From Coptis chinensis (Eukaryota; Streptophyta; Magnoliopsida; Ranunculales; Ranunculaceae): DNA of 64,000 nucleotides. The translations under genes were made by a program, and so were the position numbers. Positions 20,535-31,232 of the stretch are shown one piece after another. Numbering within the stretch: position 1 is the first letter of the stretch; the number at the start of each line of letters is the position of its first letter. The notes under the pieces were generated by a model that saw only the letters and a program-made list of their open reading frames with translations, was not told the DNA's origin and searched no databases. The DNA lies in assembly GCA_015680905.1 (NCBI GenBank), contig CM027385.1, forward strand, positions 79,257,501 to 79,321,500, given 5' to 3'.

Positions 20535-21079
20535 GATGCCCCCTCTCGATCCCATTGATGGTCAGCGAACGATCAATGGGACCGAGAACTAATACATACG
20601 ATACACTTTGCTCATATTGATATTTTCTCAGCTCATCTCTTGAAATTTTCGCCCCTATTAGTTTAAGGGTGTGTCCAACCAACGCTTGTTTTGGACAAGA
20701 GGGTCCACGGATGGCTCCTCCCACTTGCTCCACTCATATAGCAAGGAATATATTCAGACAGCTTGCCCCCAGTTTGTTTTTCCACGGCCTTAAACTAGGT
20801 GGTGTCATCAACAGTGACTCGGTTTGCTCTCGCGTTACCGTTACTTGCCCCTGCTCTCCTTTATTGAACTCCCTAGCATGTCCGCGATGTGTCTCAACCC
20901 AGCCATCAACTCTCCCTCACATAACTCACCACTATATCCGTGACGTGTCTCATCCCAGCGCTCAACTCTCCTTCACATGGCCCACTACTATGTCCGTGAT
21001 GTGTCTCATCCCCGCCCTCAACTCTCTTTCAAAGAACTCACTGCATAAGTTAATTCAAACATACAATCCATGAAGGCTC
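20535..21079. other. Internal region next to the 3' LTR
   Basis: Non-coding. 20860-21050 contains a loose ~65-bp repeat (gtgacgtgtctcatcccagc, ctcaactctc). Confidence 0.45.
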
Positions 21080-21645
21080 AGGGCTCATCCCGCCTTTTTG
21101 ATCACCGTGAAGCTTGTTCGGGTTGCCCCCAAGTTGATTCGGACATCTAGTCCGCGAAGGGCTCATCCCCCCCGCTTTCTTTGATCAGCTGTGAAGCTTG
21201 TTGGGGTTGCCCCCAAGTTTGATTCGGACATCTAGTCTGCGAAGGGCTCATCCCCCCCGCTCTCTGGCTTAGAGGCAGCTCAATTTGCCCCAAGCTTGAT
21301 TCGGACATCTGCGGTCCACGAAGGGCTCATCCCCCCCGCTCTCTGGCTTAGAGGCAACTCATTTTGCCCCAAGCTTGATTCGGACATCTCATGTCCACGA
21401 AGGGCTCATCCCCCGCTCTCGGCTTAGAGGCATTTCAATTTGTCCCAAGCTTGATTCGGACATCTGCGGTCCACGGCGGGCTCATCCCCCCATCCTCTCG
21501 GCTTAGAGGCAACTCATTTTGCCCCAAGCTTGATTCGGACATCTGCGGTCCACGGCGGGCTCATCCCCCGGCCTCTGGGGCTTAGAGGCACTCAATTTGC
21601 CCCCAAGTTTGATTCGACATCTAGTCCACGGCGGGCTCATCCCCC
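21080..21645. repeat. ~80-bp tandem repeat inside the LTR element
   Basis: About seven units, each with gattcggacatct, a gtccacgaaggg/cggcggg box, ctcatccccc and cttagaggca. The GC content is well above the surroundings. In the element's own orientation it lies in the 3' untranslated half. Confidence 0.85.
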
Positions 21646-23472
21646 ACTGTCTTTGTTTATAGCCCAATACTCATTAAACAATTTGAAGAAGTATGCTCTC
21701 TATTTCATTGATACAACATTTAACACAAACTATCATCCCTCAAATCCCTTTAGCAATATCTAAAACAAGCTTCCTCCCTTTAATTGAAAAACTAAATAAA
21801 ACTCCGAGGTTCCCCCGTATAGCTAGTACGGGCTCGACTCGGGTCTTACTCAATGTTATAACATGCAACATACATTTAATGCATGAAGAAACTCTTTTGA
21901 TGATAATATAGTGTATGCAAATAAGGTAGTAGATGTGGTGAGATGGATCCATCTCTCAACACCAGCTCAATCTCAACTCTGTTCCGCAAATCTTTCTCTT
22001 TCTCTGTAACCTAAAACTTTCATATTCGAGTGTTGTACAAATAACATGTGAGATTCAATGAATGATATTCCGCATAAACATTTGCATACCAGACTAATGG
22101 CGATAATGTGCTCAAGATTATGTACAACCCGTCTTACCCTAAGGTGTACAGCCCTGTTTTCCCCCTCGTGGTCTGCGGACTCCTAGAGCGAATAGTTCCA
22201 CGGAATATCACGATGTACAGGGACCACTCAGCCTATCCCTACATACATCTCTACCAAGGATGGGGACAAGGCTTGCTTGCCCCCAGTATATGATAGGAAC
22301 AGGAATCGACTACCCCAATATGGTCATGGACTCAGATTGTGATGCTGATGGCTGGTCCGGCCTTGGGTTTGCTCCCCAATGGTCACTTAACATTGGTGGT
22401 TTGTCCGTGGACAAGTCTCGCTTGCCCCATTGTAACTCTAGTTGACGGCTAAGTCACTACTCGGCGGGTCTATCATGTACATGACGATAAAATAAACAAG
22501 TTACCTGCCGCGGTATACATCTTTGCACCTTTTCTGTAATCATCTTACCGTTTGTCTTCGAATGCTCCAATCCATAAATCTCAATTTCAAACTCTAGATC
22601 TTCTTGTTCCTTTGCCTCTAAACTTTATAGCCGTCGATGTATTGGCGATTCTGAATAGTTTGGCTAACAAACTGAGATAGCCTAACAATAGAACCTTTCT
22701 ATAGTTTTCCAGAATGAATCAACTGATTCCACTGAGTAGCAAGCATAGATTTCATCCTCTGCTTTCACCAAATTCCCTTCTACATTCAGCTATATCGTCA
22801 AGTGCTACCGCAAATGACAAGCTGTTTGGAAAGCACAATGACAAGCACCTCTGCTGAGCACTTAAACGTTTACAACATACTGAGTCATAGAGTTATATTG
22901 GCAGCCTCACGTCCAAGACCACACAACAGCTATGATAAATGGGTTCAAAACTTCAACTCCCACATCGGACACCATGCAATAGCCGGCCAACAAGTAGAAT
23001 AACTTCATTTTTGACAGCTCCATTTATTGTATATAGCTCCACTAGTGATATATCATGCCCCTACTAGCATAGAACGCTCCCACCAAAATCCACTAGTGAT
23101 CGTCAAAGCAAAGATTAGCGATATCAGGTTAGTAAGATAAAGAGACATCGCGTCTCGTTCTCAGCCCCTCAGAGCATATTGGTCTGTAAGCTCCTCTATC
23201 CAGAAACGTTGATTCCCCCAGAACAGAGAAAACCAAATCTAATTCGGGACAAACCGAAATTTAAGAGAACCGGAAAAGGACGGTGAGAATCACTCTATCA
23301 CTTCTACAAAACCAAGGTTGATTGAGCGAAATCTGTTAGTAAACTTAACCAGAAACGTGGATTCCCCTACCAAAGAGAACCCAAAAAATATAATAACGTG
23401 ATGTATCGGCACTTTAATGGGATGTGAAAACTTATCTGCTAGTAATCCCTGCATCCCCACAGACGGCGCCAT
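21646..23472. other. Internal region of the LTR element, no coding domain
   Basis: No retroviral-type motif in either strand. 22352-22390 (tggtccggccttgggtttgc) matches the SINE head near 1850, so a SINE fragment may be present. Confidence 0.45.
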
Positions 23473-23791
23473 TGTATGAACCCTGTTCATACCTTCTCAC
23501 CTTACATGTCTTTCATGGATCAGCTGAACCCATTGGGTTGCCTACATACCCCCTTCACGGAGGATCAAGATGTGCCGTAGTTCTCCTCTCCCACTTTCTC
23601 TGGTTTTCTTCCTCCCTCTTCTTCATCTCTCTCTCTCTATATATATGGCAGTTCTCGGCAGTTAGGCAGTTCTCGACAAGGGCAGTTAGGTTTACCATGA
23701 CTGATCCGCGCATCATGACTCCTCTTCCTTATGCTTTGCATCGACCCCTTGCCACCTATAACATTGTATCTCACGAATACGTCCCACTACG
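23473..23791 (-). repeat. 5' LTR of the reverse-oriented element
   Basis: Direct repeat of 20211-20534 with scattered small differences. Adjacent to it, on minus, is the PBS-like TGGCGCCGTCTGTGGGG. Confidence 0.75.
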
Positions 23792-24552
23792 TAAAAAAAA
23801 AAAAGTGTTTTGTCTTTTTGAACAAGACTAAGGGGTTTTTGTGAGGACAATGTAGTAAAAAAGAATTGGCAAAAACTAAGTTTGTAGGATCTTGAGTTAC
23901 TCTGCGATTGAGGCTTGAGCCTTGGTGTGCGTTGATCTAAAAACATTGCTACCCAAGTTTTGTGGATGCAGGAGGCGACAAAACATGAGTTTGTCCCCAC
24001 GGTCGCCTGGACTTTTTGGATTGATAAAAGTTATAATAATAATTATAATTAAGTATAAGAAGAAGAAAAAATGTGCCGCTAGTTTAGTTGGCAAAAACGT
24101 TTGGGTGCTACTACCAAAGGTTTGGGGTTCGAACCCGACAAGAAACCGAAGTTACCTGATTTGCTCATGTCAAAATATGGCCCCTATGCTTGATATCAAT
24201 TCAATTTTGCAACAATCCCGGTAGAAGGACTAGTTGAACATCAATTCTTGAATTTGAACTATGACTATAGATTTCAATGCAATGCATCCAACTAAGTTAA
24301 GTAATGCTTTTTACTAGGCTTCCTTCTTTTTTTTGCTAGTTAAGTTTCTGTTGTATTAAGATAGGCGTTTCGAGGATTCCTAGGTTTACATAGATTCCTC
24401 GAATCCAAAAAAAATGCACCTATTGAGAATTTACAAATCTGAAATAGATACAAAGAGAAATGAGGAATGGTGGGAATTTGGTTAGTTACACGGAACAGAA
24501 TGTACTATGAAGATGAGCCACGCACCAAGCTTTAGTTTTTGCTCTAAATATA
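23792..24552. other. Spacer with SINE-like fragments
   Basis: 23885-24052 ends in an ataataataattataatt tail and may be an older SINE; 24066-24160 is listed separately. 24240-24552 shows nothing further. Confidence 0.4.
24066..24160 (+). mobile_element. tRNA-derived SINE-like copy
   Basis: TAGTTTAGTTGGCAAAAAC (A box) and GGTTTGGGGTTCGAACCC (B box) align with the SINE at 11904-11998 and keep a more tRNA-like head. No TSD identified. Confidence 0.5.
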
Positions 24553-24742
24553 GAGGGCAGATCTTCTCCGCCCGGGTGTAAAAAGTAACCTTTTACACCT
24601 TACAAAATTAGATTGACACCTGTCCACTCATTTAACCCCAACAGTTTATACAACTAACGGTGTTAAGTGTTAGATAAAATCAAAAACAGAAAGAAAGGAA
24701 AAAAAAAAAAAAAAACGGCTACAAATTAGGAAGATTCGTGCG
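24553..24742. repeat. Left terminal inverted repeat of the Mutator-like element
   Basis: Pairs with 30870-31057: common blocks are the gatcttctccgcccgggtg start, ttttacaccttacaaaa, gtgacacctgt-like and aacggtgttag. Confidence 0.85.
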
Positions 24743-25034
24743 TGGTTTATCTCTACACTCTCTCTCTTTGGAAGGAAAGTGATCTCGAACAGAGAACAAT
24801 ATTCTTTCCGTTCTTCACTTTTTTCTTCGAAAAAACGAAGAATCATCTCTACTGGTATGTTATTCTCACTTTTTTTTTTAAGATTAAGGAAAATTTAATT
24901 GTTCAAGGAAAATTTTCTCAACTTAGATTTATTGTATATAGAGATAGTCGTGATTACAATCACTTTCTCAATTTCATTGTTCATTTGTTTTATTTGGTTT
25001 GAGGGACTATGTGTTGTTTGTAATTCTTTAGAGG

Positions 25035-25710
25035 ATGTTTTTCTCGGAGGTTGAGCCGATGATTAGATCTGCACTAGACGGGAATAATGTATGTATCTTA
25101 GCATATGGTCAAACCGAACTGGGAAGACATTTACTATGGTTAGTAACCTGAAATGCAAAATGTGTTTCTTCATTTCTTGATTGGTGAGTTTCTCCTCCGA
25201 ACTGTGGTTAATTGTTTTTCCGGTTAAATTCTTAAGGAGGGAACCAAAACAACCGAGGATTGTTCCTCAAGCTCTTGAAAAACTCTTCAGTTTAGCTGCT
25301 CGTGATAATTCAATTTTATATTCTTTCTCAATGAGTATGCTTGAAGTTTACATGGGTAGTCTCAGGGATTTGGTGGCCCCAAAACTGCTGCCAAGAACAA
25401 CACGAGACCTCCTCTAAATGGTTAGTAGAAAAGTCTCTGCGACTCTGCCCCAAGAACAACTTACAAGAATACAAGGAAGCTTGTGATGTATGGTCCTTTA
25501 GGAATTAGGTTTAGCTTGATTACATAAAGTTCTTCTTCTGCAGTAATCTCAACATACAAAGTGATCCAAATGGATTCATCAAAGTTGAGGGACTCACTGA
25601 TGTGAGTGTATCTGATTTGACACAAGCAAGTCGATGGTACACGAAGGGGAGAAGGGCCGATCTACATCATGGACAAATGTCAACGATCGCCTAGCGAGAT
25701 CGATTGGTGG
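25035..25710 (+). pseudogene. Captured kinesin-14 motor-domain fragment (three exons)
   Basis: Three exon-like blocks keep kinesin motor signatures with intron sequence between them. About 25035-25139: [25 protein letters not shown]. About 25231-25424: PRIVPQALEKLF, FSMSMLEVYMGSLRDL. About 25546-25710 after tcttctgcag: NLNIQSDPNGFIKVEGLTD, ASRWYTKGRR, then out of frame the STSWTNVN motif. The P-loop (GQTGTGKTFTM in kinesins) has lost one base near 25115, and more shifts follow. Start, tail and remaining motor are missing. Retained introns mean capture at DNA level, as in Pack-MULEs, not retroposition. It is in the opposite orientation to the transposase. Confidence 0.82.
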
Positions 25711-25877
25711 GTTATTAGGCCCCTTCTTATTTTTATTTGTTTCATTGGATTAATTTGAATTGGTAATTGTATTTCTGTTTAGTGCAATTATGTACTTAAC
25801 AATTGGTAAGTTGAATTTGAATATAGTAAATGCCACAAGATGGCGTTTCACTTATGTACTTAACAACTATGTGTAAT

Positions 25878-25969
25878 GGATCTTTAGCTTAAATGGAAAA
25901 AGCGCTTTGAGAATTGGACCATGTCTCCAATGTATCTCAAGAGATGGTGGTTCAAGTCCACCAAGATCC
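25878..25969 (+). tRNA. tRNA-like cloverleaf, probably a pseudogene
   Basis: 92 nt: acceptor GGATCTT/AAGATCC pairs 7 of 7; D-stem GCTT/AAGC with the box-A-like TAGCTTAAATGG; T-arm GGTGG-TTCAAGT-CCACC. Between them are hairpins ATTGG/CCAAT and ATCTC/GAGAT, which could be an anticodon stem and a long variable arm. A 7-base anticodon loop would read CCATGTC, lacking the usual T at position 33, and 9 extra bases follow the D-arm. I cannot assign an amino acid. Confidence 0.35.
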
Positions 25970-27199
25970 TTCAATGATTTGTAGAAAGATTGTCTAATTA
26001 GCCAAGGCGTGGAGTTAAGGATGCTTCTTGATAGCTCATGTTGAATTGTTAGTGGTTCTTTTTTTTTCTTTAATGCATTTTTTTTCCCATCACCCCTTAT
26101 TGACTCCATGAACCAAACACGATACTTTTTGTGTTTTGATATAACAATGGACCTATTTCCTTGCTTCTTCCAATCCTGTATTACTTTTATGTATCATAGG
26201 ACTGTCTAAATTCTGCATTGGCTTGATCTAGTATAGATTCTTTGATATTCCAAATCTGAGTTATAAGAAACGGAAGAATTTTACTTTTGCAAAGATTTGT
26301 TTAAGTTTTGGGTGTAGACTTCCAAAGTGGTAAACAACCCAAGTATGGAGGGTCCTTTGTCAGGATTAAGGTCTGCTGGAAGAAACTTTACATGATTGCT
26401 ATCAAAACACATAATTTTGACATGCTTTATTCATTTATTTGTATGTCTGCTACAAAATTTATTTCTATGAACTCTATATTCATGAGTGCGAACGAGGTGT
26501 GTCAGAGTCATTTAGTGTTTGAGCATCACAGCCTTGCTGTTATACCTGTGTAACACTTCATTCACCAACAATATAGTCATATAGGTTCTTCTCTACAATT
26601 ACTACAGGTAATAGTTGGCAACAACAACTAACCTATTACGTATGTTCTTTAATCAGTAAATATGGACTCAGGTACAACCATTCTGTCTCAATCCCATGGA
26701 CGCGGACCTAAAGACTAGTCGACTAGAGTACACTTATTATGCTAGCAATCACCATTTGTTATCTAATTTTGATTTGTCAAATCATAATTCATACATAATA
26801 GCATGAATTAGGCCATTATCTGCATAAAACGCAATTCATTTTTCGAGACTCCAGAGATCTGCAACGATACCATCATGTGAGGTGGGCACACATACATAAC
26901 CAACACCGTGTTTAATTTTTCTATTTCATTCCTCCCAGACAATGTTGTGTAACAGCTTAAGTGCTAAAAAACACTAATTAGCTAGTAGCATCCCAAGGCA
27001 GTATAATAACGTCATCGGCAAGTCATATTTGTCCAAAATACCATCGTTATAATTCAAGAACACAGGAGTTAGAGTGAAAACACTCAGTTTACAAGTTCAC
27101 TAAATTTTAAACAAACACCAAATAAAAACAAAATGTAAATACGTAAGTTTTCTCATTTAACTACAAATCAAGACTTCCTACATAAATGAAATATAAAGC
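25970..27199. other. Internal region of the Mutator-like element without clear genes
   Basis: AT-rich. An 81-codon open stretch at 26308-26553 (plus) has no recognisable domain. Nothing else supported. Confidence 0.4.
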
Positions 27200-27870
27200 A
27201 AGCACTAGTTTTTTTTTTTTCTTTCCAACAACTAAAACTAATCTAGATAAACATATTGTAGCTTCTGCATATTGGTCGGAACTGATCCAAACCCCCACTT
27301 GTCCAACTTTCCTTTTAGAACGGTTTCCCCATTGTTGTTGCTTCCCATCTAACGACCGCCAACTCCGGGGCAAACTGGAGGTAGAGGAGCATTATCCTTT
27401 AGCACAACCGGCACAAAATGTGTTCCTTCATTTATGTGGCAAACAGCGATTATCCGAATATTTCTTCCGGACTGCCCTCAATGGGAAGTACGTAACACAT
27501 AATTTTGGTGGCTTATAGTGACAAAACAACATTAAAAGCACTTGCAACTAAGGAACCCATGTCCGGGAGATCAAGCCATTCTTTCTCATTCATTGTAGAA
27601 GACTTGGTACACTCTAAGTTTCTTTTGTGGTTTTCAAACCCGTCATTACCGTACAACTCTGTATAGTAATCTGCATACTGCATCAACTCTTCCAAAGATA
27701 AGACCCCTTATCATTCCGCCATGCTAAATCATCTCAGATATCCTAACAATTGTAGCTATGGATCTATAACCACAATGCCCATCCGGGTTACCTCAGCCAA
27801 ATCTTTAATCATATCGCGCAGATCAAAGGATTAAAGTCGGCAAAAATATTTTTCCACTTATGCTCGAGGT
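27200..27870 (-). pseudogene. OTU-like cysteine-protease domain remnant
   Basis: Frame-shifted segments on minus keep the order of OTU domains found in plant FAR1/MULE-type proteins. DGHCGYRSIATIV near 27746-27784 contains the catalytic Cys motif. Then come EELMQYADYYTELYG (27660-27695), EKEWLDLPDMGSLVASAFNV (about 27520-27590), LCVTYFPLRAV, and INEGTHFVPVVLKDNAPLPP near 27400-27440 with the catalytic His. Several frameshifts separate the pieces. It probably was the C-terminal part of the same gene as the transposase upstream. Function in transposition is unknown. Confidence 0.6.
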
Positions 27871-28149
27871 CTTCATTTTTTTAGAATTATCTCCGACCCA
27901 ATATATTTTTTTTTTTTCTTCTTCTTCAATTTTCTTTTGGCCTCTTCTCTTTTTCTTGTCGTCATTATTGCTGACAATTTGAGAGTCTTCAAATCAAATT
28001 TTCCGTCAAGGAGTTCTTGAAAGCTAAATGAGTCAAGGTCATCAGCGATCCACTCAACCCCAGAATATCTGATTCATTATTGCTGAAGTCCAACCTTCTA
28101 CGTGGCGGTAATTGATATTCCTCAAATTTGAAAGCCTATATTAGTAAAG

Positions 28150-28525
28150 AGATTGATATAAGCTACATTGCTACAAAATGAAAATCTAAATATTGGCATC
28201 GTAAAAGAGGTATCCCAACAACAAATAAAATGATATCGGGATAAACATACCGATCGTATTGAGTTCCAATAGTATTATCTTCAGGATGAACACATTCATT
28301 TAAATCAGATAGTCCCCACATATTGGTTGATTGTGATTGTCCTCCAATTTGGTATAAACTACATTGCTACAAAACCAAAATATAAGTATTGGCACGTAAA
28401 ATATTTCAGCAACAATAAATAAAATGATATAAAAATAAACATACTTGATCATTGAGTTCCAATAGTATTCTCTTCGGGATGAACACTTTCATTTAAATCC
28501 GTAGTCCTTGAGCAATATTTATATC
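28150..28525. repeat. ~185-bp direct duplication inside the transposon gene
   Basis: Two diverged copies, about 28160-28340 and 28345-28520, share tacattgctacaaaa, tattggca, aataaaatgatat, aataaacatac and tgagttccaatagtattctc. It may be an exon plus intron duplicated within the transposase gene. Confidence 0.6.
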
Positions 28526-28679
28526 ACCTTGTTCTTAAAAAAATAAGATGAGACAAGTTAAAATGTTAGGCAAATGTTAGATGAGAAATAAATGAGACAA
28601 TATATGCAATCACATGGGTAAAATAAAATGTACGTGAATTATGACAAACCTTTCTTGTTTCTCTTTATCTTTTTGAAGG

Positions 28680-30750
28680 CACTTGTGTTGTGCTTTCGTT
28701 TGTTTCTTTTTCTTTTTAAGCTCCAATACGCCTTTCGGTCGAGTCCCGTTCATTGGTCTCCCTTTTTCAGATCCGATGCAACAACCAATACTTCGTCATC
28801 ATTTTCTTCAACATTTGTGGCAACACCGCATCTTTTTGGACTTCAACATTGTCTTGATATATTTCTTTCGTTGGTACAACCTGCTCAACTTCTTCCAATC
28901 CCTTTTGGAGTGCATCTTTAGCTTTTAGATATCCATTTTCATTGATCAGCCTTTGTTACAAGCTTCATTGCCAAATGACATAACTCATTGTACCAAGAAA
29001 GATTGAACTGCATTGCAATTTGACAAATATGGTTTGCTACCATTGTCTCTTACAACTCCGACTTTCAACTTTGCTTTAGTCCACCTCTCAGAGTATATAT
29101 TGATTAGGAATCGTATGTATATTATTATGATAAAATACCTTCAATATGTGACGACAAATAAGGCCAAGGGACTCAAACTTTTTGCAGCTACACTCAGTCT
29201 GAAAGTTAGACATATCAATTGCGACCTTTCTTACAGACCCTTCTCTAGTAACTTCATATGTGTATGTTGTACCATCAACATTGCATTCCTTGATGTTATA
29301 CATAAGATGTTCCTTATACTCAACTTCAAATATTTCAAAAACAGCATGTGTGTACATATCAGACGCTTGCTTTAGCATGGGTGTAGAGACAAATAACCTT
29401 TGGGACATCTGAGATGAATTAAAATCAGCTTCAATTTCTGCCTGTCGTCGAGACTGAAGTAGACACTCAAAACGATGAACTAACAAACTTAGTCAAACTG
29501 TACTTTCTCTTCACATAATTTTTCAAAAGACTATTGGTACTTTCTCCACGCTGAGTAGTGGTCATGTCTGCACAAAAAATGTCTCGCCCATACACTAATG
29601 CCCATTTCTTCTTTATTTTGATCAATTCAACCAACCACTTATTTTCCAAAAGATCATAATCATGCAGCATCTTGTCCCATCTTGATAAAAAAATATCCTC
29701 TGTCTCACAATTGTATACACACTTATTGAAGTCGTTTAGAAACCCATGAACTCTGTATACATGGTGGAGGTGCTTTCCGGCATTTAGATATATATGCCAC
29801 AAACAAAGACGATGCTGTGTTTCGGGAAAAACAATTGGGATAGCCTTCGCCATTGCTGGACACTGGTCGGTAAGAATAGTCTTTGGTGGTTTTCCTGACA
29901 TTGCTTTTAAAAAGGTTTTAAACAACCATTTAAAAGACTCGGCACTTTCATCTATCAAAAGCGCACCCCCAAATATAATAGACTGCATATGATGATTGAC
30001 ACCAACAAATGGCGCAAACGGTCGTCCATACTTGTTTGTTCTGTAAGTCGTATAAAAAACAACAACATCTCCAAAGTAATTATAATCCATCACTGACGTT
30101 GCATCTGTCCAGAACATATTTGATAGTTGATTTTCATCATCACGCAACTCATCGTAAAAGAAAGATGGATTCTCGGCTTTCTTCCTTTTAAAATATTCTA
30201 TAATTGCATTCCCATCTCCGTGCTTGCCAAGTTCTTGCTCACGCTTCTTACGGAGATAATTTTTATAATCGATGTATGTAAAACCAACATTTTCTAGTCC
30301 TCCAGCTTGATGCGTCATATATTTATAACCATCAATAGGCGCAATTCCTGCAAAGATCTAAACTACTAATTTCTGCTCCTTGTGGCTCTTTAACACGCTT
30401 TGAGACCTCAACAGATATCGCCTTGGATGGGGTTGCCAACTTCGTGGTTATGTTCATGTATCACCTCAAGAACAACCCATTCGTTTTTACATTCAAAACA
30501 GCCATGCGAGCTTTGCAACCAATTCTTGTTTCAGATTTATCATTTTTCACATTTTCATTCCGCTTATCCTTTTTTCGCGCACACCTTCCTTGAAACATAC
30601 AAAGAACCGCCTCCTCACTGTTCTATCTGCTCTATAATATATTTTGTCCTTCCTAATACTAAAACCGATTTTACGAGCGTAGGAATTATAACTTGCATAT
30701 GCCTCTTCCTCAGATTGAAAAACCAGTCCCTCATATAACAAATCTTCCAT
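28680..30750 (-). pseudogene. FAR1-type Mutator transposase (FAR1 DBD, MULE DDE, SWIM), frameshifted
   Basis: 30547-30750 encodes the start MEDLLYEGLVFQSEEEAYAS, then SYARKIGFSIRKDK and RRRFFVC, a FAR1 (WRKY-GCM1) DNA-binding domain. Its second half, GCKARM and VVLEVIHEHNHEVGNP, follows in other frames (30400-30545). 29467-30318 is the MULE transposase core: FWTDATSVMDY (Asp 1), ILTDQCPAMAKAI (Asp 2), HRLCLWHIYLNAGKHL and TTTQRGESTNSLLKNY (Glu). 29088-29486 carries the SWIM finger CSCKKFESLGLICRH. Past that, LKKGRPMNGTRPKG and KKKKKQTKAQ lie near 28690-28800. It cuts and joins DNA at TIRs in the nucleus; FHY3/FAR1 regulators derive from this family. At least two shifts near 30420-30560 and one near 29470 break the frame, but all catalytic residues survive. 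Confidence 0.88.
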
Positions 30751-30869
30751 TGTTAGTTAAAGAGATTTTCTTTTCTTTGGAGGGAGTATGAATAAAACCT
30801 TTTTTTTTTCTTTTTTCGGATAGAGAGTTGAAAAAGAGGGCGAGATTGTGGAGATTTCCCTCCCCCCAT

Positions 30870-31057
30870 TTTCCACGTACAGAATCTTGCCTTATTTTTC
30901 TTATTTGTAGCGATTTTGTTTTGATTTTTTTGGTATCTTCTATCTAACACCGTTAGACCTCTTTGTTATTGGTGTTAAACAAGTGAACAGGTGTCACTAT
31001 ATTTTTGTAAGGTGTAAAAGGGTCACTTTTACACCCGGGCGGAGAAGATCTGGCCTC
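30870..31057. repeat. Right terminal inverted repeat of the Mutator-like element
   Basis: Inverted match of 24553-24742. Outermost bases on plus are agatctggcctc, followed by the TSD ctaaatata. Confidence 0.85.
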
Positions 31058-31232
31058 CTAAATATATATGTTACTGCTCACATAATATGTGCTTTCAAAG
31101 ACGAAAAATTCTTGTTATTAAGTACAGAGAAGCCAAGAAATGAATTCTACAGGGAATTATACTACAAGAAACAGTACAAAGCAGGAAGAACTTGAACAGA
31201 GTTTCAAACACCACACGACATAATCATATCAT

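Larger units (their letters stand above)
20211..23791 (-). mobile_element. Non-autonomous LTR retrotransposon (Ty3/Gypsy-like PBS), reverse orientation
   Basis: Direct repeats at 20211-20534 and 23473-23791 bound 2.9 kb of non-coding DNA. On the minus strand the 5' LTR (23473-23791) is followed by TGGCGCCGTCTGTGGGGA, the primer-binding type I know from plant Tat-lineage Gypsy elements. A purine run (GAGAGGGGGC) precedes the 3' LTR. No gag or pol motif was found, so it resembles a LARD-type element mobilised in trans. No matching 5-bp flanks were found. Confidence 0.7.
24553..31057 (-). mobile_element. 6.5-kb Mutator-like element with FAR1-type transposase and captured kinesin fragment
   Basis: The 9-bp TSD ctaaatata is at 24544-24552 and 31058-31066. 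Long TIRs (about 180 bp each) begin GAGG(G/C)CAGATCTTCTCCG and continue with CCCGGGTGTAAAA. On minus it holds a FAR1-like transposase gene (28680-30750) and an OTU-protease-like remnant (27200-27870). On plus it holds a kinesin-14 fragment (about 25035-25710). The right end lies 175 bp past the XTH stop codon. The coding parts carry shifts, so it looks inactive today. Confidence 0.9.

Noticed and set aside
20721..21073. Cys/Ser/Pro-rich frame in the LTR element
   Set aside because: Translation of GC-rich tandem-like repeats; no signal for a real protein.
23424..23831. 135-codon open frame across the LTR
   Set aside because: Lies within an LTR repeat and has no domain; a similar short frame occurs in the other LTR.
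30009..30191. Plus-strand frames opposite the MULE transposase
   Set aside because: Shadow of the clearly recognisable minus-strand transposase.
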